Shown: positions 35,626 to 44,989, numbered from the stretch's first letter. The stretch: DNA of 64,000 nucleotides from an uncultured Ruminococcus sp. (GCA_902767845.1 CACXIV010000001.1:1-64000); one strand, 5' to 3'. Numbers and translations are program-made. Notes: generated from the letters alone by a model not told the origin.

Positions 35626-36474
35626 GTGGATAAATTCAATTTCGATCAACTTATGAACATTCAAGTACCCGAAAGCTGCATAGAAAAAGCGCTTAATGTG
35701 CCGGCTGAGCATAAAAGACCGGTGTTGTCGGTGAAATTTTACCGAATTGCCGCGGCAGCGGCGGCCTGTATCGTAATAGCGGCAGCGGCGACATTCTCGC
35801 TGATTTTCGGTTCCAACCAAAAGGTCGAGCTTACAAAGCCGGATCCAAAGCCTGAGTTTATCGCGGAACCGACGGTTCCCGATACCACAGGCAGCGTTAC
35901 CGCTCCCTCTCAGATCTCCGAAAGCAAAGCTTACGAAGCGGATCAAACCGCTTCGGTGACCGAGCCAAGAGAAACCGGCGCTGATAGCAGCGACCGTCAG
36001 ACGCCGGCAGCTTCAAATGATGATAACGCCTCGCAGACCCCGGAGGAAACCGTTGCGAAAACAGAGGCTCATACCGACGCTCCCGAAAAGGACTATACCG
36101 CCGGTAAGCCCGATCAGAGCGAAACTCAGCCCGTGACCGCCGAGCCCGAACCGACAAAGCCGACCAGACCGAACGACCCGGAGGTGTACGGCTGCCATTT
36201 TTTGACGACTGTAGAAATGCAGGAAGCGGAGGGCAAATCATATTATTGCAGTATCAAGGACGAGTCGGGCGACCTTTTGGGCTGCGGAACCGCGCAAAAA
36301 TACGACTGGGGCAATCCCGACTGGCCTCTGGATCTAAAGTACACGGCGGACTACGCGCTGCAGTACGGAAATAATTACACCGTTACCTTTTATGACTCGA
36401 ACGGCGAAAACGTATGGGACGGTACGGTATATCTGCAGCAGAACAAATCGAGTTATCTGCTGTATAATGAATAA
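35626..36474 (+). CDS. Putative membrane-anchored anti-sigma factor or sigma-linked surface protein
   Basis: Starting two bases after the ECF sigma gene, this 282-residue protein has a cytoplasmic N-terminus of about 40 residues, one membrane helix (IAAAAAACIVIAAAATFSL), a Thr/Pro/Glu-rich extracellular linker of about 110 residues, and a C-terminal domain of about 85 residues. The position suggests anti-sigma or sensor function. No anti-sigma zinc motif (HxxxCxxC) is visible, so the assignment rests on context. The linker contains many imperfect Pro-Thr units. Confidence 0.7.
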   Translation: MDKFNFDQLMNIQVPESCIEKALNVPAEHKRPVLSVKFYRIAAAAAACIVIAAAATFSLIFGSNQKVELTKPDPKPEFIAEPTVPDTTGSVTAPSQISESKAYEADQTASVTEPRETGADSSDRQTPAASNDDNASQTPEETVAKTEAHTDAPEKDYTAGKPDQSETQPVTAEPEPTKPTRPNDPEVYGCHFLTTVEMQEAEGKSYYCSIKDESGDLLGCGTAQKYDWGNPDWPLDLKYTADYALQYGNNYTVTFYDSNGENVWDGTVYLQQNKSSYLLYNE

Positions 36475-36492
36475 GACGGGAGGATGGCGTTT

Positions 36493-38406
36493 GTGAAAAA
36501 AGCATTGGCTGTATTGTTATCGGTGTTGATGCTTGCCGGTATTATCTTCCCGACAGTATCGTTCGGCGCAGGCGCTGTCAGTGAAAGCGAGTATGCGGAC
36601 AATAACCTTGAAGATGACGTTGGTGACGGCAATACCTACAGCGTTATCGGCTCGTCAAAAAAGATATTTTGGGACGCGTATGACGTTGAGGACACGACCA
36701 CCGAGATGACATACGACCCGAGGGTAATGCTGTATAAGCTTATGTTTTATGATGTTGAACCCGAGAATAATATTTTTATTCAGGTGATCAAAAATCATAA
36801 TGCCGATGAAATACTCATCGGTCATAATTATATTACATTTGATGTTGTTTCAAAATGCGATATCCTTGTAACCTATGACGTACAGACAGGCGATATAGAT
36901 GTTTTCGGCGAGGGTATACGTGAAAAGCTTGACGCGCAGACGGTAACGGTCGAAAACAATTTTATCAGCGGTTCTAAAAGCGGCTCCGTGAATATGACGC
37001 AGACGTCATCAGGTGTTTGGGAATACACTGCCGAAGATGTTTCCGCGCGCAATGATTGCAAAATCAAATTCACTGCGAGCTTAACAAGTATGGAACAAGT
37101 GCTTAAATATTTTTTTGGCGCAGAGGAAGAAAAGGTTTATCCTTCGGGGGCTGAGCTTGACGTTGTATGCAGCGGTTTTAACTCAAAAAACTTTATTTTC
37201 AGTGTTCCCGAGGACGGCGCGTCTGTTCATTTTAAGCTTGACCTCAACGGCTTTAACTGCAAGTATAAAAGCAGAGAGCTAAAGGGCGCGAAGCTCACCA
37301 TTACCGTTGATTATACCGAGCCGACATATGAGCCGCCGATTGAGACGACAGTAGAACCGACAGAAGAACCGACAGAAGAATCTACAGTAGAACCGATGGT
37401 TGAACCAACACTTGAACCGACAGTCGAGCCGACAGTCGAGCCGACAGTCGAGCCGATATTTGAGCCGACGGTTGAACCGACGATCGAGCCGACTGAGCCG
37501 GTGGTTCAAAATGATGAATACACCGTAAAATCGCTGAATTACGGATTTTTCCCCGGAGATACCCTTGAAGCTCCTATGAGCTATAACGAGGAAGACGGAA
37601 TATATTTGCTGACCGTCCAAGATGTTCAGCCTCAGGACGCTTCGATCTGTATTTTGAAGAACGGCTCGTTTATTTTCGGAACGGACGATCCTTATTCATT
37701 TTCCGTCTGCGAGCCCTGCAATGTTACCGTTACCTATGACCCGATAACGGAAGAGGTGAACGTGGTCGGAGACGGCGTTGGGCAGGATACGGAGGTCTAT
37801 CTTTTTTCTGTTATCGCGGCCGGTAACGGCTGTGATGAATACCTCCACGGCGCGAACCGGGATCCTTACAATACCTCAAACGCGCTGACCGAGGTATCGG
37901 ACGGCGTTTGGGAAATGACGATGAAAGATGTATCCGCTTTTGATAACTATCATTTTAAATTCGTCATAAATTCCATTGATGAAGACGGCAATCCCACGGC
38001 AAATCCGTGGAGGCATACCTTTGGCGCGGCAGATGAAAATCAATGTCCCACCGGGCAGATCATCAATGCCGTCTACGGCGGAGAGGACTGCGTGTTCACC
38101 GTGCCTCAGGACGGCTCGACCGTTACGCTCAGGTTTGACATCAGGCGCTTTAACTTCGCGACAAAAAAGGGCGCCAAGTTCACCATTACCGTGACCCCGC
38201 CCGAGCCGACTGTTGAAGAGCCTATCCTCGGCGATGTTAACGGCGACAGGGTAGTTGATATCCTTGACGCGGTACTGGTTCAAAAGTATTCGGCGGATAA
38301 GGCTGAACTTAACGAGACCCAACTGCTTGTTGCCGACTTCAATAACGATAATAAAGTCGATATTCTCGACGCCGCCGCGATACAAAAAGCCGCGGCGGAA
38401 ACGTAG
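36493..38406 (+). CDS. Secreted dockerin protein 1 with PT-rich linker
   Basis: Start GTG 36493 is preferred to ATG 36484 because GGGAGG sits nine bases upstream, and it gives a clean signal peptide (KKALAVLLSVLMLAG). The mature protein has an N-terminal beta-rich unit, a linker of EPTVEPTVEPT repeats, a second unit (YTVKSLNYGFFPGD) and a module starting LFSVIAAGNGCDEYLHG that recurs in dockerin protein 4. It ends in a type I dockerin with two calcium loops (DVNGDRVVDILDA, DFNNDNKVDILDA). No catalytic domain was recognised. It probably docks to a cohesin scaffold or cell surface and binds a glycan (inference). It lies ten bases after the membrane partner of the ECF sigma. Confidence 0.88.
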   Translation: MKKALAVLLSVLMLAGIIFPTVSFGAGAVSESEYADNNLEDDVGDGNTYSVIGSSKKIFWDAYDVEDTTTEMTYDPRVMLYKLMFYDVEPENNIFIQVIKNHNADEILIGHNYITFDVVSKCDILVTYDVQTGDIDVFGEGIREKLDAQTVTVENNFISGSKSGSVNMTQTSSGVWEYTAEDVSARNDCKIKFTASLTSMEQVLKYFFGAEEEKVYPSGAELDVVCSGFNSKNFIFSVPEDGASVHFKLDLNGFNCKYKSRELKGAKLTITVDYTEPTYEPPIETTVEPTEEPTEESTVEPMVEPTLEPTVEPTVEPTVEPIFEPTVEPTIEPTEPVVQNDEYTVKSLNYGFFPGDTLEAPMSYNEEDGIYLLTVQDVQPQDASICILKNGSFIFGTDDPYSFSVCEPCNVTVTYDPITEEVNVVGDGVGQDTEVYLFSVIAAGNGCDEYLHGANRDPYNTSNALTEVSDGVWEMTMKDVSAFDNYHFKFVINSIDEDGNPTANPWRHTFGAADENQCPTGQIINAVYGGEDCVFTVPQDGSTVTLRFDIRRFNFATKKGAKFTITVTPPEPTVEEPILGDVNGDRVVDILDAVLVQKYSADKAELNETQLLVADFNNDNKVDILDAAAIQKAAAET

Positions 38407-38442
38407 TATTTGATATAATTATTCTCGTGTAAAAGCAACAAT

Positions 38443-38520
38443 GTAGGGGCGGACCCGTGTGTCCGCCCGCTAAAACCAAACGTTTGAAATAAACGGGCGG
38501 ACACATTGGTCCGCCCCTAC
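38443..38520. repeat. 78-bp GC-rich inverted repeat (MITE-like)
   Basis: Outer arms 38443-38455 and 38508-38520, a 3x3 internal loop, then inner arms 38459-38469 and 38494-38504, with a 24-base AT-rich loop. GTAGGGGCGG-type palindromes of this form occur in many gut Clostridia genomes. It lies between two dockerin genes and could act as a terminator or mobile palindrome. Confidence 0.7.
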
Positions 38521-38575
38521 GATAAAAACCCAAAATACAATCAATCATAGTTTATTTATGAAAGGGTGGAACAAA

Positions 38576-39667
38576 ATGAAAAAAATATTATGTATATTAA
38601 TGTCGGTCGTATTGATCGCCGGCACGGGCGTAATTTCCGCGAACGCGGTTGTAAGTCCCGATACCCATATGGCGTCAATGTCCGCGCAGTTACAGGAAGA
38701 GCTCGCCGATACTTCAACCGACACGGTTCAGGTGATTTTTTATCTGTATGATTATACCGCGTTTTGGGAAATGGAAGCGTGGGAATTTGCTGAAGAAAAA
38801 TTCGGGTATCCTGATAACGAATGGACGGATTCGGACTATGAGAGATTTCAAAAGTATTATGATATAGAAATGAGCAGAATGATTGCTGAGTATAATCTTC
38901 AGTTTTGTTATGTAATAGCGGTAGAACAATATTGTCCCGTTCACGTTGACAAGGTGATTTTCAGTTCAAGAAAAGAGCCGTATGTCGTTGTTGAGGCGCA
39001 AAAAGACAAGGTCGAGCAGATGGCAAAGCATTATACCGATGTAGAGTCTATGGATTTGTTTAACGGTTACCTCCCGAACGATGAGGATATAAACAGCCCG
39101 TTTATGACCGATTTTGACGGCTGGACGTACATCAACAACAGATGGCTCTTTGAGCAGGATCCCGACGATATCGGGATCGATTATCCTCCGTACTACACAT
39201 ATTCAGACCTCTATATCCACAACAAAGACGGCAAGGATTTCCACCCGGACTGGGTGCTTTGTCAGGCAAGGTATATCGTCCCCGAGCCCCTGCCGATAAT
39301 CCAATTATGGATCGGCGGACCGGGCGGAAGGTTTATCCAAGGAGGATCGATACAATCTCCGTTTGAGTTCGGATACGGCGTGTATGACGTTGAGGAAAAC
39401 AAGTATTACGGACTTGAAGAGATCGCCGGCGATTACTCAAAGTACGATGGTCTGATCGATGCGCTCGCCGAAAAGAACATAGGCACTCTGCTTGGAGACG
39501 TAAACGGCGACAATACCGTCGATATCCTCGACGCTACCGTGATCCAGAAGTACGCAGCCGACAAGACATACCTCAGCTACGAGCAAGAGCCGATCGCGGA
39601 TGTTAACGGCGACCATTTTGCTGATGTCATCGACGCGACAGAAATCCAAAAATACGCTGCTGCATAA
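38576..39667 (+). CDS. Secreted dockerin protein 2
   Basis: Signal peptide MKKILCILMSVVLIAGTG from ATG 38576 (AAAGGGTGG upstream). The 363-residue protein has a conserved beta-rich region with DWVLCQARY, LWIGGPGGRFIQGG and GYGVYDVEENKYYGLEE, shared with dockerin proteins 3 and 4. It ends in a dockerin (DVNGDNTVDILDATVIQ, DVNGDHFADVIDATEIQ). No catalytic domain is recognised. The second dockerin loop has Asp-Val-Ile in place of Asp-Ile-Leu and may bind calcium slightly differently. Confidence 0.88.
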   Translation: MKKILCILMSVVLIAGTGVISANAVVSPDTHMASMSAQLQEELADTSTDTVQVIFYLYDYTAFWEMEAWEFAEEKFGYPDNEWTDSDYERFQKYYDIEMSRMIAEYNLQFCYVIAVEQYCPVHVDKVIFSSRKEPYVVVEAQKDKVEQMAKHYTDVESMDLFNGYLPNDEDINSPFMTDFDGWTYINNRWLFEQDPDDIGIDYPPYYTYSDLYIHNKDGKDFHPDWVLCQARYIVPEPLPIIQLWIGGPGGRFIQGGSIQSPFEFGYGVYDVEENKYYGLEEIAGDYSKYDGLIDALAEKNIGTLLGDVNGDNTVDILDATVIQKYAADKTYLSYEQEPIADVNGDHFADVIDATEIQKYAAA

Positions 39668-39683
39668 AACAGAAACATACAAC

Positions 39684-39708
39684 AACGGCAGCCCACTCGG
39701 CTGCCGTT
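39684..39708 (+). terminator. Terminator after dockerin protein 2
   Basis: Stem AACGGCAGCC / GGCTGCCGTT (39684-39693, 39699-39708) with a short T-rich tail. Confidence 0.65.
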
Positions 39709-39770
39709 TAATGCTTAATGCAACGACTGAACATTTCATTTGTCATAGGGAAGCAATAATCACCAAACTT

Positions 39771-39801
39771 TTTTTACCAGAAAACGTGCTATTTTTACCA
39801 G
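39771..39801 (+). promoter_or_regulatory. Direct repeats TTTTTACCAG, 21-base period
   Basis: Two identical 10-base repeats (39771-39780 and 39792-39801) sit just upstream of a possible -35. Repeats one per two helical turns just upstream of -35 are the arrangement bound by LytTR-type regulators, but the sequence match to that consensus is loose. Confidence 0.35.
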
Positions 39802-39895
39802 TTTAAACTTTTTGGGGTTTTATATGGTATAATGAAATCGGATGAAAATACCTGAGCGAAAATGTTTTTTCAAAAATATTTAAGCTTTTTTAAAA

Positions 39896-39911
39896 CCAAA
39901 ACGCGTTTTGG
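39896..39911. promoter_or_regulatory. 16-base perfect palindrome
   Basis: CCAAAACGCGTTTTGG between two promoter candidates. It has the form of an operator for a dimeric regulator. No regulator is identified. Confidence 0.35.
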
Positions 39912-40012
39912 CGCATTTTATTAATAGAGGGGTAAGGTTTACATCACCGACCCTCGATAATCATTGTGCACCCTGCTCGAGAAACAGAGCAAAAATTCTA
40001 CACAATGTATGG

Positions 40013-40041
40013 TGTACAATTAAAAACCGGTATGGTATAAT
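40013..40041 (+). promoter_or_regulatory. Promoter of dockerin protein 3
   Basis: TGTACA (40013-40018), a 17-base spacer and TATAAT (40036-40041). The region from about 39955 to the ATG is nearly repeated before 42459. A conserved hairpin follows at 40053-40077. Confidence 0.65.
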
Positions 40042-40052
40042 TATGGTGAAGA

Positions 40053-40077
40053 AATAGAATTTGTGCATAATTCTATT
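40053..40077 (+). promoter_or_regulatory. Leader hairpin of dockerin protein 3
   Basis: Arms AATAGAATT / AATTCTATT around loop TGTGCAT in the 5' untranslated region. The same hairpin with loop TGTGTAT lies at 42402-42425 before dockerin protein 4. The conservation suggests an mRNA-level role such as stability. Confidence 0.5.
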
Positions 40078-40109
40078 AAAATAAAATCAAAAACGAAAGG
40101 GTGACTTTT

Positions 40110-42281
40110 ATGAAAAAAATAATAGCTGTTTTGCTTACAGCGGCAATGCTGATCGGCATTTGCGGTGTTTCGCTCAGCGCGTCCGCTGAAACGCTTATCC
40201 GTGGAGTATCGGACAAAATATGTGAGCTTCGCAAGTGTTTTTCAAAATCCTCGAATGACGATTTGATATACGCGGAGATATATTATGATGTTGATACTAT
40301 TCCGATGACCGAGGAAGAAAAGGACGATTACATCTTTGAAAAATGCGGCGTCCGCGCGGCTGATGTAGTTTACAGGTCGGATATGACCGAAGAAGAACGG
40401 CAGATATTTGATCAAAATACAGCAAAATATTACCCGGCTTTGGAGGAGCTGAACAAAATGCTCACGGACCCGCCAGCTAAACCGTTTTTAAGGCAGATGG
40501 GCATAAAGCTGCAGCACAAAGGTAAAACGCCTGTTTACCACAACAGAAAGGTCGAAAAGTATGAGAGGTATATGTTCATTTGCCTGACCAAGAGCGAGAT
40601 TTTGCGCGCTGCTGCGCTTGATTATGTCGATGGCATCGTTTGTTTAAGACGTGTAAGCAAAGAACGGTACAGATCGATCCTCTTTGAAAACACGAGGAAT
40701 TGGGATGAGGTCTACGCGAAAACCGGCGGCCTTTACGGATTTTCGCCGGACAGCAGTTCTAAAGGCAAGCTTATAACAGAAACCATTACAGACGATGACG
40801 GCGACGAGTATTATGTTATCAAAGCCGAAGATCCGATCGGCTCGGTACGGTTCAACAACGGTAAAAATGAATACTCGTGCACCCTCGACGAAGATGATAT
40901 TTATTGGGAAGATCATTACGCGTATCGTTTGACAGATGAGATATACCGGTGGGATTATGTTGTTGAAGGTATCGACAAATATGTTGATGTTTTCGAGCCC
41001 TCGACCGAACCCGCGACAGAGCCCGAACCATACCGCCGCGACAGTCTTATAATAAGAGATGAATATTTTAGTTACAATTATGGTCGCAAAGATCTTTACG
41101 CTATCTTATATGACGAAAACGGTGAGAAGCTTTCTTCGATCCGGATGGAGCGCAGGGAATCCGAATACGGCTATAATGAGTATATCGTTGATGTTCCGCA
41201 GAACGCGGCCAGTATAACGATCAGATATGGCGATGCATCGTTCAGCGAACCTATAACCGATTTTACGCATTATGACGGCTATTACTTTGACGGTTCAGAT
41301 GACTACACCGGTCATTACAGGCTTGTGGGCTTCAACGAGGAGCCCGATAAAAATGAATTTGTACTCCTTGACAGCTACGGCTGGAAGGACGCGTATGTTT
41401 ACGCGCTCGACAAGGACGGCAACGAGCTCACCGGCGCGTTCCCCGGCGAAAAAGCCGAAAGGTTCATTGGTTACGGCGGAATGCAGTTTGATATCAAATT
41501 CCCAACCGGCACAGACTGCATCGTTGTGAGCAACGGCAAGGGGGACAAAACCGAGCCGATAACCGATCTTACTCCATACCACGGCTACTCGCTCGGAACT
41601 AAGAATGAATCGGGCGATTACAAGCTCAATGTATTTAAGGGTTATCTGCCCAAGCGCGCGGGTCTTGAAAATGAGGATAATTGGTATGAGCCCGACCCCG
41701 AAGAAAATATCTACGAAGAAGAGTTTATTGATTGGTCAAAATCAAAGTACGGAGATTGGTGTTTGGACGATGGTTATAGCTATAACGAGTTGTACACCCA
41801 TTATGACGGAGATCAACCCGACTGGGTGCTTGTACACGCGACGTTTGGTAACTATACACCCATAGGCATATCCGGGTTCAATATCGGAGGAGTCGGCGGA
41901 AGAACCATTTGTGAAAGCGTCCTTTACAGTCCCTTTGGAGTCGGCTACGCCGTTTATGACGTAAAAGAAAACGAGTTCTACGGACTTGAGTGTTTTGCCG
42001 ACAATCCGGATCAATGTTTCTGCAATCCCGAGAAGTCGCTCGACTATTCAGAATACGACGGTTTGATCAAAACCTTGGCGGATTTGAAAATCGGCTATTT
42101 GACAGGCGATATTTTTTATCATGACGGCACGGTTGACGTTTTGGACGCGACATTTATCCAAAAGGTTGCTGCCGACAAAGAATATATAGAATTTGAAGAA
42201 TGCTTTATTGCGGACATCAACAGCGACGGCGTGGTCGACATCCTCGACGCGACAGCTATACAGAAATACGCTGCGGCATAA
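40110..42281 (+). CDS. Secreted dockerin protein 3
   Basis: From ATG 40110 (AAAGGG upstream): signal peptide (KKIIAVLLTAAMLIGI), then a 723-residue mature and signal sequence with an acidic N-terminal region, two related beta units (DEYFSYNYGRKDLYAILYDE, KNEFVLLDSYGWKDAYVYAL) and a C-terminal module with HYDGDQPDWVLVHATF, NIGGVGGRTI and GYAVYDVKENEFYG shared with proteins 2 and 4. The dockerin has an atypical first loop (DIFYHDGTVDVLDA) and a normal second loop (DINSDGVVDILDA). No catalytic motif was found. Co-directional with the other dockerin genes. Confidence 0.88.
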   Translation: MKKIIAVLLTAAMLIGICGVSLSASAETLIRGVSDKICELRKCFSKSSNDDLIYAEIYYDVDTIPMTEEEKDDYIFEKCGVRAADVVYRSDMTEEERQIFDQNTAKYYPALEELNKMLTDPPAKPFLRQMGIKLQHKGKTPVYHNRKVEKYERYMFICLTKSEILRAAALDYVDGIVCLRRVSKERYRSILFENTRNWDEVYAKTGGLYGFSPDSSSKGKLITETITDDDGDEYYVIKAEDPIGSVRFNNGKNEYSCTLDEDDIYWEDHYAYRLTDEIYRWDYVVEGIDKYVDVFEPSTEPATEPEPYRRDSLIIRDEYFSYNYGRKDLYAILYDENGEKLSSIRMERRESEYGYNEYIVDVPQNAASITIRYGDASFSEPITDFTHYDGYYFDGSDDYTGHYRLVGFNEEPDKNEFVLLDSYGWKDAYVYALDKDGNELTGAFPGEKAERFIGYGGMQFDIKFPTGTDCIVVSNGKGDKTEPITDLTPYHGYSLGTKNESGDYKLNVFKGYLPKRAGLENEDNWYEPDPEENIYEEEFIDWSKSKYGDWCLDDGYSYNELYTHYDGDQPDWVLVHATFGNYTPIGISGFNIGGVGGRTICESVLYSPFGVGYAVYDVKENEFYGLECFADNPDQCFCNPEKSLDYSEYDGLIKTLADLKIGYLTGDIFYHDGTVDVLDATFIQKVAADKEYIEFEECFIADINSDGVVDILDATAIQKYAAA

Positions 42282-42361
42282 AACATTCAGCGAGTTGCGA
42301 CCCATGAAAATCATTGTGCACCCTGCTGAAAAACAGAGGAAATAATATATACAATGTTCGG

Positions 42362-42390
42362 AATGCAATTAAACGCCTGCATGATATAAT
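42362..42390 (+). promoter_or_regulatory. Promoter of dockerin protein 4 (duplicated copy)
   Basis: TATAAT at 42385-42390 with a weak -35 (AATGCA) 17 bases upstream. The whole region 42310-42458 aligns with the region before dockerin protein 3, including the leader hairpin at 42402-42425. Confidence 0.55.
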
Positions 42391-42458
42391 TATGGTATAG
42401 AAATAGAATTTGTGTATAATTCTATAAAAATAAATTCAAAAACAAAAGGGTGACTTTT

Positions 42459-44870
42459 ATGAAAAAGATAATAGCTGTTATACTATGTGTTTGCCTTGTT
42501 GTTTCAGTGTGTAGTATTACGGCTTTTGCAGCTGATGCAGAAACCGGAGCTAAAAACTCATTTGTAATTAACCCAGTCGGTCTTTTACAAAAAGTGTATT
42601 TTTATGCTACCGATAGTGAAGGCGTTCAATTAAACGGAGACTTTCCCGGTACTGAGGTAAAACCCATAGGTGTCGATAGCTATGGTGATGATGTATTTTA
42701 CGTCGAATACCCTGAAAATACTGCATACGTTATTATAAGTGACGGAATTGTAAGTGACAACGGAGGTCACCGAACAGAGGTTATAGATGTAAATAACATA
42801 GCCACAGACCATTTGCGTGTTAATGGAATTATGAATGATCAGGGTCATTATCTTGTAGAGGATATACTTTATACAGTGATTATCCCCGAGCCCAAAGACG
42901 TATACAGCATAGTCGGCTCGTCAACGGCTATCTTCGGCACGGCGTATAACCTTAATGATGAAACCACCGTGATGACCTACGACCCTGATGACGGACTGTA
43001 TAAATACACTTTCACTGACGTTCAGCCCGAAAAACATGTTACTTTTACGGTCGTGAAAAATCACAGTTGGTATAATGAGTATCCTGTTTTTAATTCCGAA
43101 ACAGTAAACATTATTTCTTCCGGCGATATCCTTGTTACCTTTGACGCAAAGACAACAAAGATCGAACTGAGCGGCGACGGTATCCAAACCGCCATTGACG
43201 TCGAAAACGCCATAGCTGTCGGCAACGGCTCCGAAAATTTCATGAATAATGAGTACTGGAACCCGACAGCGGAAATAAACTCTATGAAAGAAGTTTCCGA
43301 CGGCGTTTGGGAATACACCTGCGCCAATGTTCCCGCAGGCGAGGATTATCAGATCAAGGCTTGCTTTAATTCGATCGGTAATGATAATCCGTATGAATAT
43401 AATTTCGGCGCGGTGGATGATAATAAGGTCGAATTGGGAGCGGAGCTTACCGCTTCGTTCAACGGCAGACCCTGTCATTTTGATGTAGCCGAGGACGGTT
43501 CGACTGTGACCTACAGATTAGATATAAGCAATTTTAATTTCTACACCAAACAGGGCGCAAAGTTCAGCATAACCGTCACCCCACCCGAGGATGTCTACAC
43601 CGTTCAGGTCGTAAACACAGGTTTTTATCCCTATCCTGAGGAAGTTCCTATGACGTATGATGGTGAGGGTCTGTATGTGCTGGCAGCCGAAAATGTTGAA
43701 CCGCAGAATATGTATATTTATGTATGGAAAAATCATACGGAAAAATACGGCGACCCCGATGCGGGCAACGGATATCCGTATGCGATCAATGTTGAGGAAA
43801 CCTGTGACGTTCTAATTACCTTTGATCCCGAAACCGGCATTATAAATGCAGTTGGAGACGGTGTTATGCCGCCGCTTGATCTATATATAGATTCAGTTAT
43901 CGTAGCCGGAAACGGCGAGGGCAATTACCTCAACGGCGCAGATTGGGATCCCGCGGATACGTCAAATTCAATGACCGAGGTAGAAGACGGCATTTGGGAG
44001 CTGACGATGGAAAACATCGACGCCTACGATAATTATAATTTCAAGTTTGCGGTTAACTCGGTCGACGAAAACGGCAACCCGACAACAGAGCCATGGCGGT
44101 ACAGCTTCGGAGCAGAATTTGAGCAATTTTATCCCACAGGTGCTGTTCTTGACGCTGTTTACGGCGGAAAAAACATTATCTTTGAGGCGGAAGAAGACAG
44201 CTCTACAGTAATTATCCGGCTCGACCTCAGAGATTTTGATTTCCAAACAAAAAAAAGAGCTAAGTTCAGCGTAACGATCCCCGCTCCCGAAGGCAACCGA
44301 TATGAGGACGCTTTTGTAAATTGGTCGGTAACAAAGTACGGAGAAGAATGTATCAGCGACGACTTAGAGTATAACGAGCTGTATACTCATTACAGCGGCG
44401 ATCAGCCCGACTGGGTGCTTGTTGAAGCTCACTACAACTGTCCCGAGCCGGAAGAGTGTACATGGCTCCACGTTGGCGGTATCGGCGGAAGAGCGATCTT
44501 CGGACCGTCGATCGGTTGTCCGTTTTTGACAGGATACGGTGTTTATGACGTTGAGAACAGCGAGTATTACGGTTTGGAACAGTTTGCCGATAACGATTGC
44601 TCGGTTTTCACAAACGTCGACAAACTGCCGTTTGACGCTTCAAGTTACGAGGGCTTGATCGACGCGCTTGCGGAATTGAATATCGGCACATTGACCGGTG
44701 ACTGTAATTACGACGGAAATGTCGATATCCTCGACGCTACGCTTATTCAAAAGGCCGCCGTAGGCAAAGCGCATATAGATGATATTGCTTATTCGGCGGA
44801 CGTCAACGGCGATTACAGAGTTGACATCCTCGACGCGACAGCTATACAAAAATACGCGGTTCAAAAATAA
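42459..44870 (+). CDS. Secreted dockerin protein 4
   Basis: ATG 42459, with the same upstream AAAAGGGTGACTTTT as protein 3. After the signal peptide (KKIIAVILCVCLVVSVCSI) the 803-residue protein has three related beta units (VGSSTAIFGTAYN, VNTGFYPYPEE and others). It contains modules IAVGNGSENFMNNEYWNP and VAGNGEGNYLNGADWDP that are homologous to a module of dockerin protein 1, then the HYSGDQPDWVLVEAHY unit shared with proteins 2 and 3, and a dockerin (DCNYDGNVDILDA, DVNGDYRVDILDA). The locus has therefore exchanged modules. No enzymatic domain was recognised. Confidence 0.88.
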   Translation: MKKIIAVILCVCLVVSVCSITAFAADAETGAKNSFVINPVGLLQKVYFYATDSEGVQLNGDFPGTEVKPIGVDSYGDDVFYVEYPENTAYVIISDGIVSDNGGHRTEVIDVNNIATDHLRVNGIMNDQGHYLVEDILYTVIIPEPKDVYSIVGSSTAIFGTAYNLNDETTVMTYDPDDGLYKYTFTDVQPEKHVTFTVVKNHSWYNEYPVFNSETVNIISSGDILVTFDAKTTKIELSGDGIQTAIDVENAIAVGNGSENFMNNEYWNPTAEINSMKEVSDGVWEYTCANVPAGEDYQIKACFNSIGNDNPYEYNFGAVDDNKVELGAELTASFNGRPCHFDVAEDGSTVTYRLDISNFNFYTKQGAKFSITVTPPEDVYTVQVVNTGFYPYPEEVPMTYDGEGLYVLAAENVEPQNMYIYVWKNHTEKYGDPDAGNGYPYAINVEETCDVLITFDPETGIINAVGDGVMPPLDLYIDSVIVAGNGEGNYLNGADWDPADTSNSMTEVEDGIWELTMENIDAYDNYNFKFAVNSVDENGNPTTEPWRYSFGAEFEQFYPTGAVLDAVYGGKNIIFEAEEDSSTVIIRLDLRDFDFQTKKRAKFSVTIPAPEGNRYEDAFVNWSVTKYGEECISDDLEYNELYTHYSGDQPDWVLVEAHYNCPEPEECTWLHVGGIGGRAIFGPSIGCPFLTGYGVYDVENSEYYGLEQFADNDCSVFTNVDKLPFDASSYEGLIDALAELNIGTLTGDCNYDGNVDILDATLIQKAAVGKAHIDDIAYSADVNGDYRVDILDATAIQKYAVQK

Positions 44871-44885
44871 AGAATGATTTTCAAA

Positions 44886-44926
44886 CGCAGCCTCAGGTTT
44901 TTGCCGAACCGGAGGCTGCGCTTTTT
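44886..44926 (+). terminator. Terminator after dockerin protein 4
   Basis: Arms CGCAGCCTC (44886-44894) and GAGGCTGCG (44912-44920) followed by CTTTTTG. Confidence 0.85.
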
Positions 44927-44989
44927 GCTTTGTGCCTTTATCTGTACCATCGGCGCAGCCCTGAGTAACGGAAAATTCTGAGTTTTCGC

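Larger units (their letters stand above)
39668..40109 (+). other. Regulatory intergenic region before dockerin protein 3
   Basis: It contains a terminator hairpin (39684-39708), two direct repeats of TTTTTACCAG at 39771 and 39792 (21-base period), a weak TATAAT at 39828, a 16-base palindrome at 39896-39911, and the duplicated promoter and leader hairpin from about 39955. No coding gene was found. Confidence 0.6.

Noticed and set aside
37279..37620. Open frame on the minus strand rich in Cys/Arg repeats
   Set aside because: Antisense to the EPTVEPT linker of dockerin protein 1; only a shadow of the repeat.
36493..44870. A cellulosome enzyme cluster
   Set aside because: Dockerins are present but no glycoside hydrolase, cohesin or scaffold domain could be recognised in these proteins.
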